A stretch of 33,210 nucleotides of DNA, from the IMG/VR virus record IMGVR_UViG_3300023110_000115, positions 1 to 33,210 of that record. The stretch is one strand, 5' to 3'. Position numbers and translations under genes: made by a program. This DNA is from a virus. The first letter of the stretch is position 1, and the number at the start of each line of letters is the position of its first letter. The notes beneath the pieces were generated by a model. The model was not told the DNA's origin. It did not search any database and was given only the letters and a program-made list of their open reading frames with translations. Positions 22,647 through 29,058 of this stretch are shown here, one piece after another.

Positions 22647-22991
22647 TCACTGGTAAGGTGTGAAACTTTCTCCGCAACCACATTGTTGACCGCTTTCACG
22701 AATGAATACAAAACCCTGCTCAACAAGATTCTTCTGACTATAATCAATCTTCACGGGACCAATCACAGTTTCATAAAGTTCTTTGTTGACGGCAACAAGA
22801 ATTTCATTTGTTTCAAAGGTCACATCTTCTTCTCCGATTTGACCTTTTGAATTTGTTTCGAGTTCCCAACACCAACCAGAACAACCTCCTGAGTTCGCAC
22901 CAACACGAAGAACTGTTTCTTTTGGTTCTAAATTTTCTGCCATGTAGGATGCCAATAAAGCATCAGCAGCATCTTTAGTTACTTGTATCAT
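22647..22991 (-). CDS. iscA: IscA/HesB-type Fe-S cluster carrier
   Basis: This 114-residue protein has the A-type carrier pattern: ITKDA-like start (VTKDAADALLASYM), LRVGANSGGCSGWCWELE with the first conserved Cys, VKIDYSQKNLVEQGFVF, and the C-terminal CGCGESF pair that completes the cluster site. The extra Cys in GCSGWC is unusual. A-type carriers accept Fe-S clusters from IscU and pass them to target enzymes. The IscU scaffold is encoded four genes upstream in the same direction, so the phage supplies a partial Isc pathway. It could equally be called ErpA-like; the split is not resolvable here. Confidence 0.85.
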   Translation of the reverse strand: MIQVTKDAADALLASYMAENLEPKETVLRVGANSGGCSGWCWELETNSKGQIGEEDVTFETNEILVAVNKELYETVIGPVKIDYSQKNLVEQGFVFIRESGQQCGCGESFTPYQ

Positions 22992-23163
22992 CTAAAAACT
23001 CTTCTGATTGAACAAGAAATGGCGCTACATGAAATGCCGTAGAAGAATCTTCACGGCTTTCACGAAACATTTCACATGCTCTATCAGCCGCCGCCTGTGA
23101 ATTAAAAACTGCTGAAACACCATTTGATTTTGTTGATTTCCACATTACAAGATAAACTGTCAT
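22975..23163 (-). CDS. Hypothetical small phage protein
   Basis: This 62-residue protein has the arrangement YLVMWKST, VFNSQAAADRACEMFRESRE, HVAPFLVQSEEF. It looks like a small alpha/beta protein of the kind found in many phages (strand, helix with AAA, strand). A GGAG ribosome site precedes the ATG, and the 3' end overlaps iscA by 17 bases. Function unknown. Confidence 0.65.
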   Translation of the reverse strand: MTVYLVMWKSTKSNGVSAVFNSQAAADRACEMFRESREDSSTAFHVAPFLVQSEEFLDDTSN

Positions 23164-23171
23164 ATTTCTCC

Positions 23172-23651
23172 TTAGTCTGCTAAACTTTGAATATGATATG
23201 GTTGATTTCTTTTAAGTTCTTGTAAAATAGCATACATCTTTTTTACATCATCTTTAAGTTCAAACACATCATCTTCAATTGTTTTTCGTTTTTCTGTATG
23301 ATGTTCTCCTGCCACATCACGATAGGATAAAGAAACATTTGAAATATTAAAAGTGAGAGATAAATTTCCAGCTAATTCTTTCGCAGGAAAATGATCGCCA
23401 TAGTATGAGACAACAAATCCTCCACTACCCTTAATATAATAAGCAGAAGGTCCTAGAACCTCTGCTTTTTCAATCACAGAATCAAGCAGTTGTTTTGCTG
23501 TATGTTGTAAGTCACCAACTGTTGGAACTTGATCTTTTTTCTGGTCAAATATCCAAGAAGATTCTGTTGCTTTTAAAGATTGATAAATGATATGAAAATC
23601 AGTATCATTCATAATCAATCTTTTAAGAAATTGAAGTTTAGCTTTTGTCAC
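23172..23651 (-). CDS. Hypothetical phage protein with C-terminal coiled coil
   Basis: This 159-residue protein uses GTG at 23651, overlapping the upstream stop (GTGA); an ATG at 23612 is an alternative start. It contains SSWIFDQKK, VGDLQHTAKQLLDSVIEKAE, a beta part (GNLSLTFNISNVSLSYRD) and a C-terminal helix (VFELKDDVKKMYAILQELKR). The layout resembles 19806-20276. Function unknown. Confidence 0.65.
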   Translation of the reverse strand: MTKAKLQFLKRLIMNDTDFHIIYQSLKATESSWIFDQKKDQVPTVGDLQHTAKQLLDSVIEKAEVLGPSAYYIKGSGGFVVSYYGDHFPAKELAGNLSLTFNISNVSLSYRDVAGEHHTEKRKTIEDDVFELKDDVKKMYAILQELKRNQPYHIQSLAD

Positions 23652-24163
23652 CGATTCTCCATCGCATTTACATATTGTTGGTCAGAGTCGAATGTCATTT
23701 CTTCATTAGCTTTTCTTTCGGATGATTTGACCATTAGACCATTCACAAAATAGTAATCAACATCATCATCAAATCGTAAACTATACAAAGGTGCTTGGTC
23801 ATCTTTCATGCGAAGTTTATCAAGTATATCTTGATTTTCAATTCTTTCTTTACGAATCAAGCGGCATGGTGAAAAGTTGAGACCTTTCAGCAATCGACTG
23901 ATTTCTAAATGTTCAGCAGCAACTGCTTGATTTGTATCAAAATAATAAAAGACAGTATCGCTTGAGCAGTAGATTGGCTTTTCTGTATTTTCAAATTGTA
24001 GACAAAGTAAATCTTCTTTGATATAGAAAGCCTTTGGTCTTTCAATCACTTGAGCAATTTTCATTTGACCATTTTTCATTACAACAGCCTCATCTCCTAT
24101 TCGAAACTTTCTTATTTTGCAATAAAAATCTGGACAATAAACTCTTGTTTGATGACTAAACAT
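23648..24163 (-). CDS. Degenerate Hint-domain protein
   Basis: In this 171-residue protein, residues 15-60 read CKIRKFRIGDEAVVMKNGQ then KIAQVIERPK. Further on are LLCLQFENTEKPIYCSSDTV, AVAAEHL and, near residue 140, LYSLRFDDDVDYYFVNGLMV. This order (G-D-x-V, processed-strand segment, A-x-x-L, Y-x-L...Y-F-V-N-G-L-x-V) is that of Hint/intein folds. The nucleophilic N-terminal Cys, the T-x-x-H of block B and the terminal His-Asn are absent or replaced (VKSS), so self-splicing is not expected. It lies directly downstream of the intein-bearing IscU gene, overlapping it by 8 bases. Its role is unknown. Confidence 0.6.
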   Translation of the reverse strand: MFSHQTRVYCPDFYCKIRKFRIGDEAVVMKNGQMKIAQVIERPKAFYIKEDLLCLQFENTEKPIYCSSDTVFYYFDTNQAVAAEHLEISRLLKGLNFSPCRLIRKERIENQDILDKLRMKDDQAPLYSLRFDDDVDYYFVNGLMVKSSERKANEEMTFDSDQQYVNAMENR

Positions 24164-25025
24164 TTTGTGTTTCCTTTAATTGTTTCTTTTTTCGATAATC
24201 GGCAATTGCTGCTTTAATTGCGTCTTCGGCAAGGACGCTGCAGTGGATCTTAACTGGCGGAAGGGATAATTCGTCGACAATATCAGTATTTCGAATAGAT
24301 AATGCCTCATCAACAGTCATATCTTTAACCCATTCAGTTGCAAGTGAACTTGATGCCAAGGCAGATCCACACCCAAATGTCAAAAACTTAGCATCTACTA
24401 TCTTTTCATTTTCATCAACTTCAATTTGAAGTTTCATCACATCGCCACAATTTTTTGCAACAATACCTGAATAATATTCATGGTCAAAATGTGTGATTAC
24501 AATATAATTATTTGTTTCTTCGACTTGTAGCGTATAACAATCTTCCGTTACAGGATCAATATCTTCACGAAGCATGATTAGTTTGTGTGCAGATTCAAAT
24601 AAGTCCTGATAATCGGTACCTATTTCAGCACGAACACCACGAATAAAATCATTTATACCAATTTGATTAATAGGACGATAACCATGTTCGAGTGTGAGAA
24701 ATTCGTGGTCATTTGTCACACTAAGTTGACGACCTTCTACTTCATACGTATATAGTTCTTTTTTACCAGAATAAACTACTTTGGCTGTTTTGAACTGATA
24801 TCGTTGTTCAGGAATATTATAAGACCATACATTGATTCCTCTTCCTAATTCATAAGCATCTTTCAGTGAGATATACTGTTGAATTGGTGTGTGAATCAAA
24901 GTATCACCACTAAAACATTCAGGTGCTCCTACAAGACCTGTGCCTACGTTATCTTTATTTTTATCGAGAGAACCGACATTACGAGGATTATTATAATGAT
25001 CAAGTACTTCTTTTGAATATGACAT
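24156..25025 (-). CDS. iscU: IscU Fe-S scaffold interrupted by a mini-intein
   Basis: The 289-residue precursor has an N-extein, residues 1-36 (SYSKEVLDHYNNPRNVGSLD ... GLVGAPE). The C-extein is residues 193-289, starting CGDVMKLQ with GCGSALASSSLATEWV, LPPVKIHCSVLAEDAIKAAI. Joined, they give a 133-residue IscU with all three scaffold Cys and the LPPVK motif that binds the host HscA chaperone. Residues 37-192 are the intein. IscU assembles 2Fe-2S clusters with the cysteine desulfurase IscS, which is not encoded here and would come from the host. The ATG has an AGGA site. It sits 9 bases after the Bax-inhibitor gene. Confidence 0.92.
   Translation of the reverse strand: MSYSKEVLDHYNNPRNVGSLDKNKDNVGTGLVGAPECFSGDTLIHTPIQQYISLKDAYELGRGINVWSYNIPEQRYQFKTAKVVYSGKKELYTYEVEGRQLSVTNDHEFLTLEHGYRPINQIGINDFIRGVRAEIGTDYQDLFESAHKLIMLREDIDPVTEDCYTLQVEETNNYIVITHFDHEYYSGIVAKNCGDVMKLQIEVDENEKIVDAKFLTFGCGSALASSSLATEWVKDMTVDEALSIRNTDIVDELSLPPVKIHCSVLAEDAIKAAIADYRKKKQLKETQNV
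24450..24917 (-). mobile_element. Mini-intein in IscU
   Basis: This is a 156-residue in-frame insert between Glu36 and the first scaffold Cys. It starts CFSGDTLIHTPI (block A, Cys1), has QLSVTNDHEFLTL (block B T-x-x-H) and EDCYTLQVEETNNYIVI (block F). It ends YYSGIVAKN followed by Cys (block G, terminal Asn and +1 Cys). No homing endonuclease domain fits in this length. The usual penultimate His is Lys, which occurs in some inteins and may slow Asn cyclisation. The +1 Cys is the conserved catalytic Cys of IscU itself. Confidence 0.9.
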
Positions 25026-25034
25026 AGAATTTTC

Positions 25035-25745
25035 CTAATCGTTATTTGTTGATGAATATCCAGTCAAACTCAGAATCAATTGAAAAAGATTGATAAAATT
25101 GAGATATAAACTAATTGCAAATTTGATTCCATATCTTTCATCACCACCAGTTTCTGCATAGATTTGTTTTGCTGTTTGAACATCATAAGCGGTGAGACCA
25201 AGAAAAACAATAATTCCGACAATGCTAATAATCAATGAAAATAAAGAACTCATGAAAAACATATTAATCAAACTTGCAATGATCACACCAATCAGTCCAA
25301 AGAAAAGCAGTGAACCTAAACCGGACAAGTCTCTTTTGGTAATTGTGCCATAGGTAGCCATTGCACCAAAAAGCAAGGTTGTTGTCAAAAATGCCTCAAC
25401 AATACTGGTGGCACTATAGATTGCAAAAACACTGCTCAGTGACAGTCCTAAGACTCCTGTGAATGAATAATAAAAGGCGGTGAGCGTTGAGAGTGGCCAG
25501 TCTTGTCCTTTGAAACTGTACCAAAGGATCATGCCGAGTGGAGCAAGAAAGACAATCCAGGATGTGATGCCTGAAAGCAGAACAGTGAAAAGTCCGGTGG
25601 AATAAACAAGGTAGGCAACAATTCCGCTAACACCAAGACCACCTGCGGTGTGCTTGTACATGTTGTTCATGAACGAAACAAGGCCTTGTTCGCCCCCCGA
25701 AGATGGTTGAAATTGTTGATCGAAATTTGATTGAACGAATGCCAT
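25035..25745 (-). CDS. Bax inhibitor-1 family membrane protein
   Basis: This 236-residue protein has about seven hydrophobic spans and the family landmarks: MYKHTAGGLGVSGIVAYLVY at the first span, GTITKRDLSGLGSLLFFGLI, LGLTAYDVQTAKQIYAE, and a final span AISLYLNFINLFQLILSL. Bacterial relatives (YbhL/YccA/YetJ) are inner-membrane proteins linked to calcium leak and to FtsH control. YccA-type proteins can inhibit FtsH. A phage copy could protect phage proteins from FtsH or delay cell death (inference). A strong AGGAGG ribosome site precedes the ATG, and a late-type box lies about 30 bases upstream. Confidence 0.88.
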   Translation of the reverse strand: MAFVQSNFDQQFQPSSGGEQGLVSFMNNMYKHTAGGLGVSGIVAYLVYSTGLFTVLLSGITSWIVFLAPLGMILWYSFKGQDWPLSTLTAFYYSFTGVLGLSLSSVFAIYSATSIVEAFLTTTLLFGAMATYGTITKRDLSGLGSLLFFGLIGVIIASLINMFFMSSLFSLIISIVGIIVFLGLTAYDVQTAKQIYAETGGDERYGIKFAISLYLNFINLFQLILSLTGYSSTNND

Positions 25746-25773
25746 TGAATCCTCCTAATTTGAGTATACGGTA

Positions 25774-25947
25774 TTATTTATTATCGATTCGGTCCTCCTC
25801 TTGTGAAAAATTTTTCAAACCCAGTCTTTCACGAATTTCTTTGATTGTCATGTCTTTAAATTTATAATATAAGGGGCAACGTTTTCTTTTCATCATTTCA
25901 TCATGTTCATGCATCTTTCGAATTGATTCTTTGGTGTATCTTGTCAT
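25774..25947 (-). CDS. Hypothetical small basic protein, 57 residues
   Basis: An open frame starting at ATG 25947. The product begins MTRYTKESIRKMHEHDEMMK, is rich in Lys and Arg (KRKRCPLYYKFKD), and ends with IKEIRERLGLKNFSQ and an acidic tail. The N-terminus resembles that of the next upstream ORF (MKYTKFTDEELQ), a pattern common in small phage proteins. The ribosome site is weak and the frame overlaps that ORF by 41 bases. Reality is likely but not certain. Confidence 0.45.
   Translation of the reverse strand: MTRYTKESIRKMHEHDEMMKRKRCPLYYKFKDMTIKEIRERLGLKNFSQEEDRIDNK
25775..25783 (-). promoter_or_regulatory. Possible late-type box before Bax-inhibitor gene
   Basis: TAATAAATA on the minus strand, 29 bases before the ATG at 25745. 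It resembles the GATAAATA/CTAAATA boxes but is less exact, and it overlaps the end of the small ORF at 25774. Confidence 0.3.
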
Positions 25948-26089
25948 TGAGCAAATCCGACCAATAAAAAATTATTTTGTAAGTAAAGAGAAAACGCAAG
26001 GAGCTTTTTGGAGTTCGAAGACTTCGACGCCAACGAACATCATCAGCGATTATTTGTAGTTCTTCGTCCGTAAATTTTGTATATTTCAT
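25907..26089 (-). CDS. Hypothetical small protein, 60 residues
   Basis: The product begins MKYTKFTDEELQIIADDVRW, then RRSLRTPKSS and a hydrophobic stretch LRFLFTYKIIFYWSDLL. It could be a membrane-associated peptide. No clear ribosome site is visible, and the 3' end overlaps the frame at 25774-25947. It is kept because the N-terminal sequence looks protein-like and otherwise a 350-base gap would have no gene. Confidence 0.4.
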   Translation of the reverse strand: MKYTKFTDEELQIIADDVRWRRSLRTPKSSLRFLFTYKIIFYWSDLLNDKIHQRINSKDA

Positions 26090-26103
26090 TTCAATTACTT
26101 GAC

Positions 26104-26135
26104 AAAATACTAGGACAATCTATGAAAAATACTAG
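26104..26135. repeat. Direct repeat AAAATACTAG, 22-base period
   Basis: AAAATACTAG occurs at 26104-26113 and again at 26126-26135, two helical turns apart, between the genes at 25907-26089 and 26132. The second copy contains the stop codon of the gene at 26132. It may be a regulator binding site. Confidence 0.45.
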
Positions 26136-26641
26136 ATCCATAAGTTGCGATAGTATTTACCAAACATTTTCAGTCCTTGATTGACAATCTCTTCATCGTC
26201 TGCATAATTGAAAGAATCTTCTGAGATAATTATAAAAGCTTCGATCATTTGATCTAGAACATATTGCCAACGTTCTTCAAGCAAATCATTCGATACTTCA
26301 TGAAATTCTACATCATGTGCTTTATAACTCATATCTTCTGGAACATCTTCACAGTCAACAAAAGGAATTGAAATTGTATTTTTTTCCTTAAAAGAAATCA
26401 GACTAGCAAGTATCACATGAGACAATGTGTAGTCCAATGACCATAAATCTTTTCTCGAAATGTAAATAATTTTATGTTCAAAGAGTTTTTGTTGAACTGC
26501 ATTTATAACTTTGATCAAAAAATCATTGACCTCAGTCAACATTCGATACCACTGAGGTGAGACTTTTTTTTCATCATTTAGTTTCTCAATGAAATCATAG
26601 AATAAGAATTGATGATTTCGATGTGATTGAAAGACAAACAT
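26132..26641 (-). CDS. Conserved phage protein of unknown function
   Basis: In this 169-residue protein, the C-terminal part (LEERWQYVLDQMIEAFIIIS ... IVNQGLKMFGKYYRNLW) matches a pattern I recognise from many phages. There W-x-x-[VI]-L-D-x-[MI]-I-x-A-F is followed by a GL-x-[LM]-F-x-K-Y-Y-x-N-LW end. No activity is known for that family. The N-terminal half is helical. It lies three bases after the SLOG gene in the redox block. Confidence 0.65.
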   Translation of the reverse strand: MFVFQSHRNHQFLFYDFIEKLNDEKKVSPQWYRMLTEVNDFLIKVINAVQQKLFEHKIIYISRKDLWSLDYTLSHVILASLISFKEKNTISIPFVDCEDVPEDMSYKAHDVEFHEVSNDLLEERWQYVLDQMIEAFIIISEDSFNYADDEEIVNQGLKMFGKYYRNLWI

Positions 26642-26644
26642 AAT

Positions 26645-27031
26645 TTACACCAGGTATAATTGTTTTTCAGAATGATGTTTCAAAAACTCTTTGATGGTAA
26701 AGTTTGTACCACCTGTTTTTGATTTCATAATTTTATCAAGACGGCCAAAGTTATTGTCTACACAAGCAATTAGAATGTCTGAATGTTTCGCAATTAGAAC
26801 ATTGCGGGCTAAGTAGCCTGGAGTAGTGAAAATTTTTGGGTAAAAAATTTGTGTTGGTAATTCAAACTCTGCTGCGAGTTCTTCAGCGAAACGGTCTCCT
26901 CCCCTTGTTGCTCCTCCCGAAACAATTGTTGTAATTATATTTCGCTGAAGAATATTGAGCAGAACAGAACGAATCTTGGCTTTGTCACAATCTTCATTAC
27001 GAGAACGAGCACCAATGATTCCTATTTTCAT
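26645..27031 (-). CDS. SLOG-family (DUF2493-like) Rossmann protein
   Basis: This 128-residue protein has MKIGIIGARSRNE (first strand and loop), then TIVSGGATRGGDRFAEELAA, TQIFYPK, ARNVLIAKHSDILIACVD and a late GGT. The G-G-x-x-x-G-x-D signature belongs to the SLOG superfamily (DprA, YspA and DUF2493 proteins), which bind nucleotides or nucleic acid. At this size it is a stand-alone domain. Phage copies are common, and their function is not established. An AGGA ribosome site precedes the ATG. It lies two bases after the peroxiredoxin gene. Confidence 0.75.
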   Translation of the reverse strand: MKIGIIGARSRNEDCDKAKIRSVLLNILQRNIITTIVSGGATRGGDRFAEELAAEFELPTQIFYPKIFTTPGYLARNVLIAKHSDILIACVDNNFGRLDKIMKSKTGGTNFTIKEFLKHHSEKQLYLV

Positions 27032-27033
27032 GT

Positions 27034-27612
27034 TTATCCTTTGCTGGCATAAACCTCATCCAAAGATTTATACACTTTTTCTCCTGAAGTTTCTCCTTTG
27101 AGAGCATTCAAAATATTTTCTGGTTTTGTTTCTCCATATGGATCTGTAGGACAGTTGTCAGAAAATCCTGGCTCGACAAACCACTCTTCAATATTTTCAT
27201 CATTGATAATCACGGCATAACGCCAAGAACGCATACCAAATCCTTCTGGATGTTTTTCGACGAGCATTCCCATTTTACGAGTGAATTCACCACTTCCATC
27301 GGGAATAACCTTGACATTCTTCAACCCTTGATCTTGTGCCCATTTATTCATCACATAACTGTCATTGACAGATAGACAATAAATTTCATCAATTCCCTGT
27401 GCTTTGAATTCATCATACATTTTTTCAAATGTAGGTAATTGAAGTGTTGAGCAGGTTGGTGTGAATGCACCAGGCAAAGAGAAAAGAACTACTTTCTTAC
27501 CACTAAAATATTCACTTGAGGTGACATCCTGCCAGCGATAAGGATTTTCTCCACCTACAGATTCATCACGAACTCGAGTTCTAAATACAACGCTTGGAAC
27601 TTTTCCTAACAT
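27034..27612 (-). CDS. Prx5-type peroxiredoxin
   Basis: This 192-residue protein has the peroxidatic motif PGAFTPTCS with Cys54, preceded by KKVVLFSL. It then has LPTFEKMYDEFKAQGIDEIY, CLSVNDSYVMNKWAQDQ and the late Arg in MRSWRYAVIINDENI, which is the Prx5/hybrid-type peroxiredoxin layout. It reduces peroxides using glutathione, glutaredoxin or thioredoxin; no C-terminal glutaredoxin domain is fused. A Cys at about residue 158 (DNCPTD) might be a resolving Cys. An AGGA ribosome site precedes the ATG. Its place beside the Fe-S genes suggests protection of clusters from oxidants (inference). Confidence 0.9.
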   Translation of the reverse strand: MLGKVPSVVFRTRVRDESVGGENPYRWQDVTSSEYFSGKKVVLFSLPGAFTPTCSTLQLPTFEKMYDEFKAQGIDEIYCLSVNDSYVMNKWAQDQGLKNVKVIPDGSGEFTRKMGMLVEKHPEGFGMRSWRYAVIINDENIEEWFVEPGFSDNCPTDPYGETKPENILNALKGETSGEKVYKSLDEVYASKG

Positions 27613-27642
27613 GTTTTCCTTTTTGTGTAATGTTTGTGTGAT

Positions 27643-27945
27643 TTACAAAAAGGTATACAATCCCGTATACTCAGTGAAAACAGAGGGTAGACACTCAGCA
27701 TAAATGTTTTCGTATTCTTTTTGTGTTTTATTTGATAAATGACCTCTGCTCTTTGCTGTGCGACTAAATCGAACATCATAAAGGTCAAGACTATTTAGCG
27801 TGATTGTCACAGTGTTACATGATGTTTTGTTTTTACCGATGCGAAATTGAAGATAATTTTTTCCACCGACAAAACTTCTTGAGCCAGTCATTACGACAAA
27901 ACGGCTTCCTCCCAGCTGACCGAGAATTGTTTTCGCTACTGTCAT
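27643..27945 (-). CDS. Conserved phage protein (LGG-x-RF-x-x-MTG family)
   Basis: I chose the ATG at 27945 (GAGG upstream); a TTG at 27978 would begin at the RNA start itself. The 100-residue product has TILGQLGGSRFVVMTGSRSF, then NYLQFRIGKNKT, ITLNSLDLYDVRF and a TGLYTFL end. This is a widespread phage family whose function is not known to me. It is the first gene behind the early promoter at 27986-28013, so it is probably expressed at the start of infection. Confidence 0.75.
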   Translation of the reverse strand: MTVAKTILGQLGGSRFVVMTGSRSFVGGKNYLQFRIGKNKTSCNTVTITLNSLDLYDVRFSRTAKSRGHLSNKTQKEYENIYAECLPSVFTEYTGLYTFL

Positions 27946-27985
27946 ATCAAACCTCACTTGAATAATTATTTCAATCAATGATCAG

Positions 27986-28013
27986 ATCATAACAGACCAG
28001 ATAGAAAAGTCAA
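27986..28013 (-). promoter_or_regulatory. Sigma70-like early promoter with GATC operator-like site
   Basis: On the minus strand: TTGACT, 16 bases, TATGAT, followed by CTGATC. It has the same spacing and the same 12-mer as the promoter at 21898-21925. The stretch TGATCAGATCA is a near-perfect palindrome overlapping the -10 and start region. It heads the redox block. Confidence 0.75.
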
Positions 28014-28022
28014 GAACTTTTT

Positions 28023-28628
28023 TTAAGAAAACCAATCATTTTCATTCCACTTGTCAATCTCACGGTCAATGTCTTTGTAAACTCTCTTGAGGTATTTTTT
28101 TCTTTTTTTGTCTGAGCAAAACGGAACAGAGAAAAACTGACGAATTGTAGGAGAGAACCAGCCAAAGACAAAACTAAAAACTCCTAATTTCAATCTCCAT
28201 TTTACAGAATTCAAATAGATTGTATGAACCGGTAGAGCGGGTGCACCATGTGTCAAATAAGCAAAAACTTTTTTATTTGACAAATTTGGTTTTGGTATGC
28301 CATAGGTCTTGGTGACTTGACGAAAGTTGTAAGCAAACCCAGGAACAAATATTTGATCGAAAAATCCTTCAAGCATTGATGTGCAACGAAACCACCAAAC
28401 AGGACTTACAAAAACGATGTGAGTTGCTTCTCGAATTTTTTCTTGATAATACTTGATGAGTTCTTTGTTTTTTTCTGCTTGAAATGCAGCATGAAACTCA
28501 TCCTCATATAGGTCAATTACCTGACAAACTTTTCCTCGATGATCGGCAACTTTTTTGATTTCCTCGACAATTCCAGAATGACAGAAACTGTCTTTTTTGT
28601 GATAGCCGATGATGACTAAAATCTTCAT
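28023..28628 (-). CDS. Flavodoxin-fold NAD(P)H oxidoreductase, second copy
   Basis: This 201-residue protein is a paralogue of the gene at 15590, of the same length. Long blocks are shared (DLYEDEFHAAFQAEKN, FVSPVWWFRCTSMLEGFFDQ, ALPVHTIYLNSVKWRL), while the loops differ. It is on the opposite strand, so the two copies form an inverted pair about 12 kb apart. It is coupled by ATGA to the gene at 28625. As a Flavodoxin_2 enzyme it would pass electrons from NAD(P)H to quinones or other acceptors; the duplicated copy suggests a useful dose or different timing. Confidence 0.8.
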   Translation of the reverse strand: MKILVIIGYHKKDSFCHSGIVEEIKKVADHRGKVCQVIDLYEDEFHAAFQAEKNKELIKYYQEKIREATHIVFVSPVWWFRCTSMLEGFFDQIFVPGFAYNFRQVTKTYGIPKPNLSNKKVFAYLTHGAPALPVHTIYLNSVKWRLKLGVFSFVFGWFSPTIRQFFSVPFCSDKKRKKYLKRVYKDIDREIDKWNENDWFS

Positions 28629-29053
28629 GAAGATTTTTCCAATTCTTTTTGATAACGTGAAAGAATATCTTGTGTTGTATTATTTAGATCTGGTTGTCGC
28701 CAACCAATTCCACCATTTGCCTTGTCGCTAATCCAGAGTTCTTCCGAATTCACATTGGGAAGATTCTCACGAATCCAATTTTGTTTGTGAAGTGTTGTAG
28801 GAAGTCTTTCTGTTCCGGAAAAGATTGGACGAGATTCATAGTTAAGGCGGTCCATCCGAATCTCGACATCTTCACTGATTTTCTTTTTTGCATAATTTGT
28901 GGCGAGACCATGAATGACTGACATTGCGCCATCACCATAACGTTCTTCAAAATCTTTCTTATGTTTTTCGAGTTTCTTTACATAAGATTTTTTTGAAATT
29001 TTTTCTTTTTTTGAGAGTGACCTCTCACCAAGAAATTGAAAAAAAGTTTTCAT
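28625..29053 (-). CDS. Hypothetical phage protein, possibly virion-associated
   Basis: In this 142-residue protein, the opening MKTFFQFLGER is like the starts of small T4-like marine phage structural proteins. EERYGDGAMSVIHGLATNYA with KKK resembles a short helical motif frequent in those phages. The rest is hydrophilic with no known domain. A late-type box lies upstream of the neighbouring gene at 29595, so this gene could be expressed late with it. Function unknown. Confidence 0.6.
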   Translation of the reverse strand: MKTFFQFLGERSLSKKEKISKKSYVKKLEKHKKDFEERYGDGAMSVIHGLATNYAKKKISEDVEIRMDRLNYESRPIFSGTERLPTTLHKQNWIRENLPNVNSEELWISDKANGGIGWRQPDLNNTTQDILSRYQKELEKSS

Positions 29054-29058
29054 TCGAA

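Noticed and set aside
27606-27788. 60-codon minus-strand frame with a hydrophobic, Cys-rich product
   Set aside because: It is a shadow of the conserved phage gene at 27643-27945 in another frame.
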